Origin: Caldicellulosiruptor hydrothermalis 108
GTDB taxonomy: Bacteria > Bacillota > Thermoanaerobacteria > Caldicellulosiruptorales > Caldicellulosiruptoraceae
Length of the DNA: 64,000 nucleotides
Direction of reading: 5' to 3'
NCBI RefSeq assembly: GCF_000166355.1
Contig: NC_014652.1
Coordinates: 1,127,001 to 1,191,000, forward strand
Shown here: piece by piece, positions 63,268 to 64,000 of the stretch
Numbering within the stretch: the first letter of the stretch is position 1
Layout of the letters: each line of letters begins with the position of its first letter
The notes under the pieces: model-generated
The model's database searches: none
Told to the model about the DNA's origin: nothing
Seen by the model: the letters and a program-made list of their open reading frames with translations, nothing else
Position numbers and translations under genes: made by a program

Positions 63268-64000
63268 TTAAGTAGCTACTTTTCTAATACCAGAAAAGAA
63301 AGAGTTATTTACATTTTGAAAAATTCCCTCTATGTCAAAATCAGTTTTTAAGCTTTGTAAATTGTATCCATAGTTTATATCTTGAAGTTTAAGATTCAAA
63401 ACATCTTTTGCAAAAATCCATGGAATTTTATTCATGTAATCAGGGAAAGGTGGACATTGACTTGGGAGAATATCAATTCTTTTGCCAAAAAGTGACCTGT
63501 TTTTGCCAAAGCTGAGGTATATATCAATATTTTTAAGCGAAATATTTCGGATATTATTATCTTTGCCATAGATTAAAATCCCATTTTCCGAATAAGCTTT
63601 TACATTGGAAATAGAGATATCTTCAATAAAATTACCTTCTTCAGGGGAAGCAATTACAATTGGTTCACCCTTTCCCCACCATGTACCAGCAAATATTTTT
63701 GTTGTCATAATAACATTTGAAATTGTAACTGATTTGACATACCCATTTTTGCCGTTTGCAAATATTGCAATTCCTCTGTTTGAATTAAGGATGATAAGAT
63801 TAGAAGCAACCACATTCTTTACTTTGCTATCTAAATGTCCCATTCTCACAGCTGCTGAGCGTGTTTGCATTATGCAGTTTGACACAATTATATTTTCACA
63901 TGGTTTGTCCCAGTTTGTAATGCCAGATATAGCAACACAGTCATCACCGCAAGTAAAGAAGCTATCTGTGATTATTACATTTTCGCATGAGCAAAGATGT
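63268..64000 (-). CDS. Right-handed beta-helix protein, GH28-type (partial, 5' end outside window)
   Basis: The frame is open to the window edge, so only the C-terminal 243 residues are seen; an apparent GTG start at 63885 is internal. The text upstream of it reads TDSFFTCGDDCVAISGITNW, the double-Asp motif of GH28 polygalacturonases. The following coils have the regular repeat of a parallel beta-helix (KNVVASNLIILNSNRGIAIF, VKSVTISNVIMTT). The later GHG and RIK positions appear as SAAVRMGH and NGKNGYVKS and are not exact, so the substrate may be other than polygalacturonate. No signal sequence is visible because the N-terminus is missing. Confidence 0.82.
   Translation of the reverse strand, partial: HLCSCENVIITDSFFTCGDDCVAISGITNWDKPCENIIVSNCIMQTRSAAVRMGHLDSKVKNVVASNLIILNSNRGIAIFANGKNGYVKSVTISNVIMTTKIFAGTWWGKGEPIVIASPEEGNFIEDISISNVKAYSENGILIYGKDNNIRNISLKNIDIYLSFGKNRSLFGKRIDILPSQCPPFPDYMNKIPWIFAKDVLNLKLQDINYGYNLQSLKTDFDIEGIFQNVNNSFFSGIRKVAT

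Overview
The window looks like chromosomal DNA of a thermophilic, anaerobic, low-GC Gram-positive bacterium, most likely a Caldicellulosiruptor-type organism (inference). The signs are A+T-rich coding with many TTG and GTG starts behind strong AGGAGG sites, an H-NOX sensor that aligns without gaps to the Thermoanaerobacter (Tt) H-NOX over about 140 residues, GH26 and GH28 plant-polysaccharide enzymes, and a standard firmicute housekeeping set. No rRNA, tRNA, CRISPR array or transposase gene was seen.

Region 1 (1-30 kb) is mostly core genome. It holds the 3' end of mutS2, signal peptidase I, guaB, an aldose epimerase-like gene, and the nickel-pincer cofactor genes larE-larB-larC. larC is split by a -1 frameshift at a run of nine A. 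Then come ychF, a lytic transglycosylase, a TM1266-type hydrogenase regulator, an H-NOX chemoreceptor, an AraC regulator, a SIMPL protein, thioredoxin with a CsoR/CstR-type sensor, and a GT4 glycosyltransferase paired with an alpha/alpha-barrel protein. trmK-yqfO, ligA, an AarF/UbiB kinase with a phasin-like partner, cysK, a KaiC-like ATPase with an HTH partner, an M48 peptidase, a short phage-like protein and a DUF4846 lipoprotein complete it.

Region 2 (about 30.3-50.7 kb) is a defence island, all on the plus strand. It contains a NERD protein, a protein with a HEPN-like RNxxxH motif, a broken 5' fragment of a DUF499 gene, a large NACHT (STAND) NTPase with a possible nuclease-like N-terminus, a Gabija-like pair (OLD/TOPRIM nuclease plus UvrD-type helicase), and a cassette of DUF499 ATPase, DUF3780 protein, DUF1156 DNA methyltransferase and PLD-SNF2 helicase, followed by a DUF262-HNH nuclease. 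The first half (about 30-39 kb) is visibly more A+T-rich than the DUF499-to-helicase cassette, so the island was probably assembled from more than one acquisition. The helicase start codon is separated from its only good ribosome-binding site by a 19-bp perfect or wobble-paired hairpin.

Region 3 (50.7-64 kb) returns to ordinary genes: a DUF815 ATPase, a short ORF resembling the tail of a low-molecular-weight phosphatase, a SurA-like secreted protein, and a TetR repressor with an FtsX-type ABC transporter, both behind the same 16-bp palindrome. A second ABC transporter, an anti-sigma/ECF sigma pair, an apparently cytoplasmic GH26 mannanase and a GH28-type beta-helix protein cut by the window edge follow.

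All functions are predicted by reading motifs; no database search was run.
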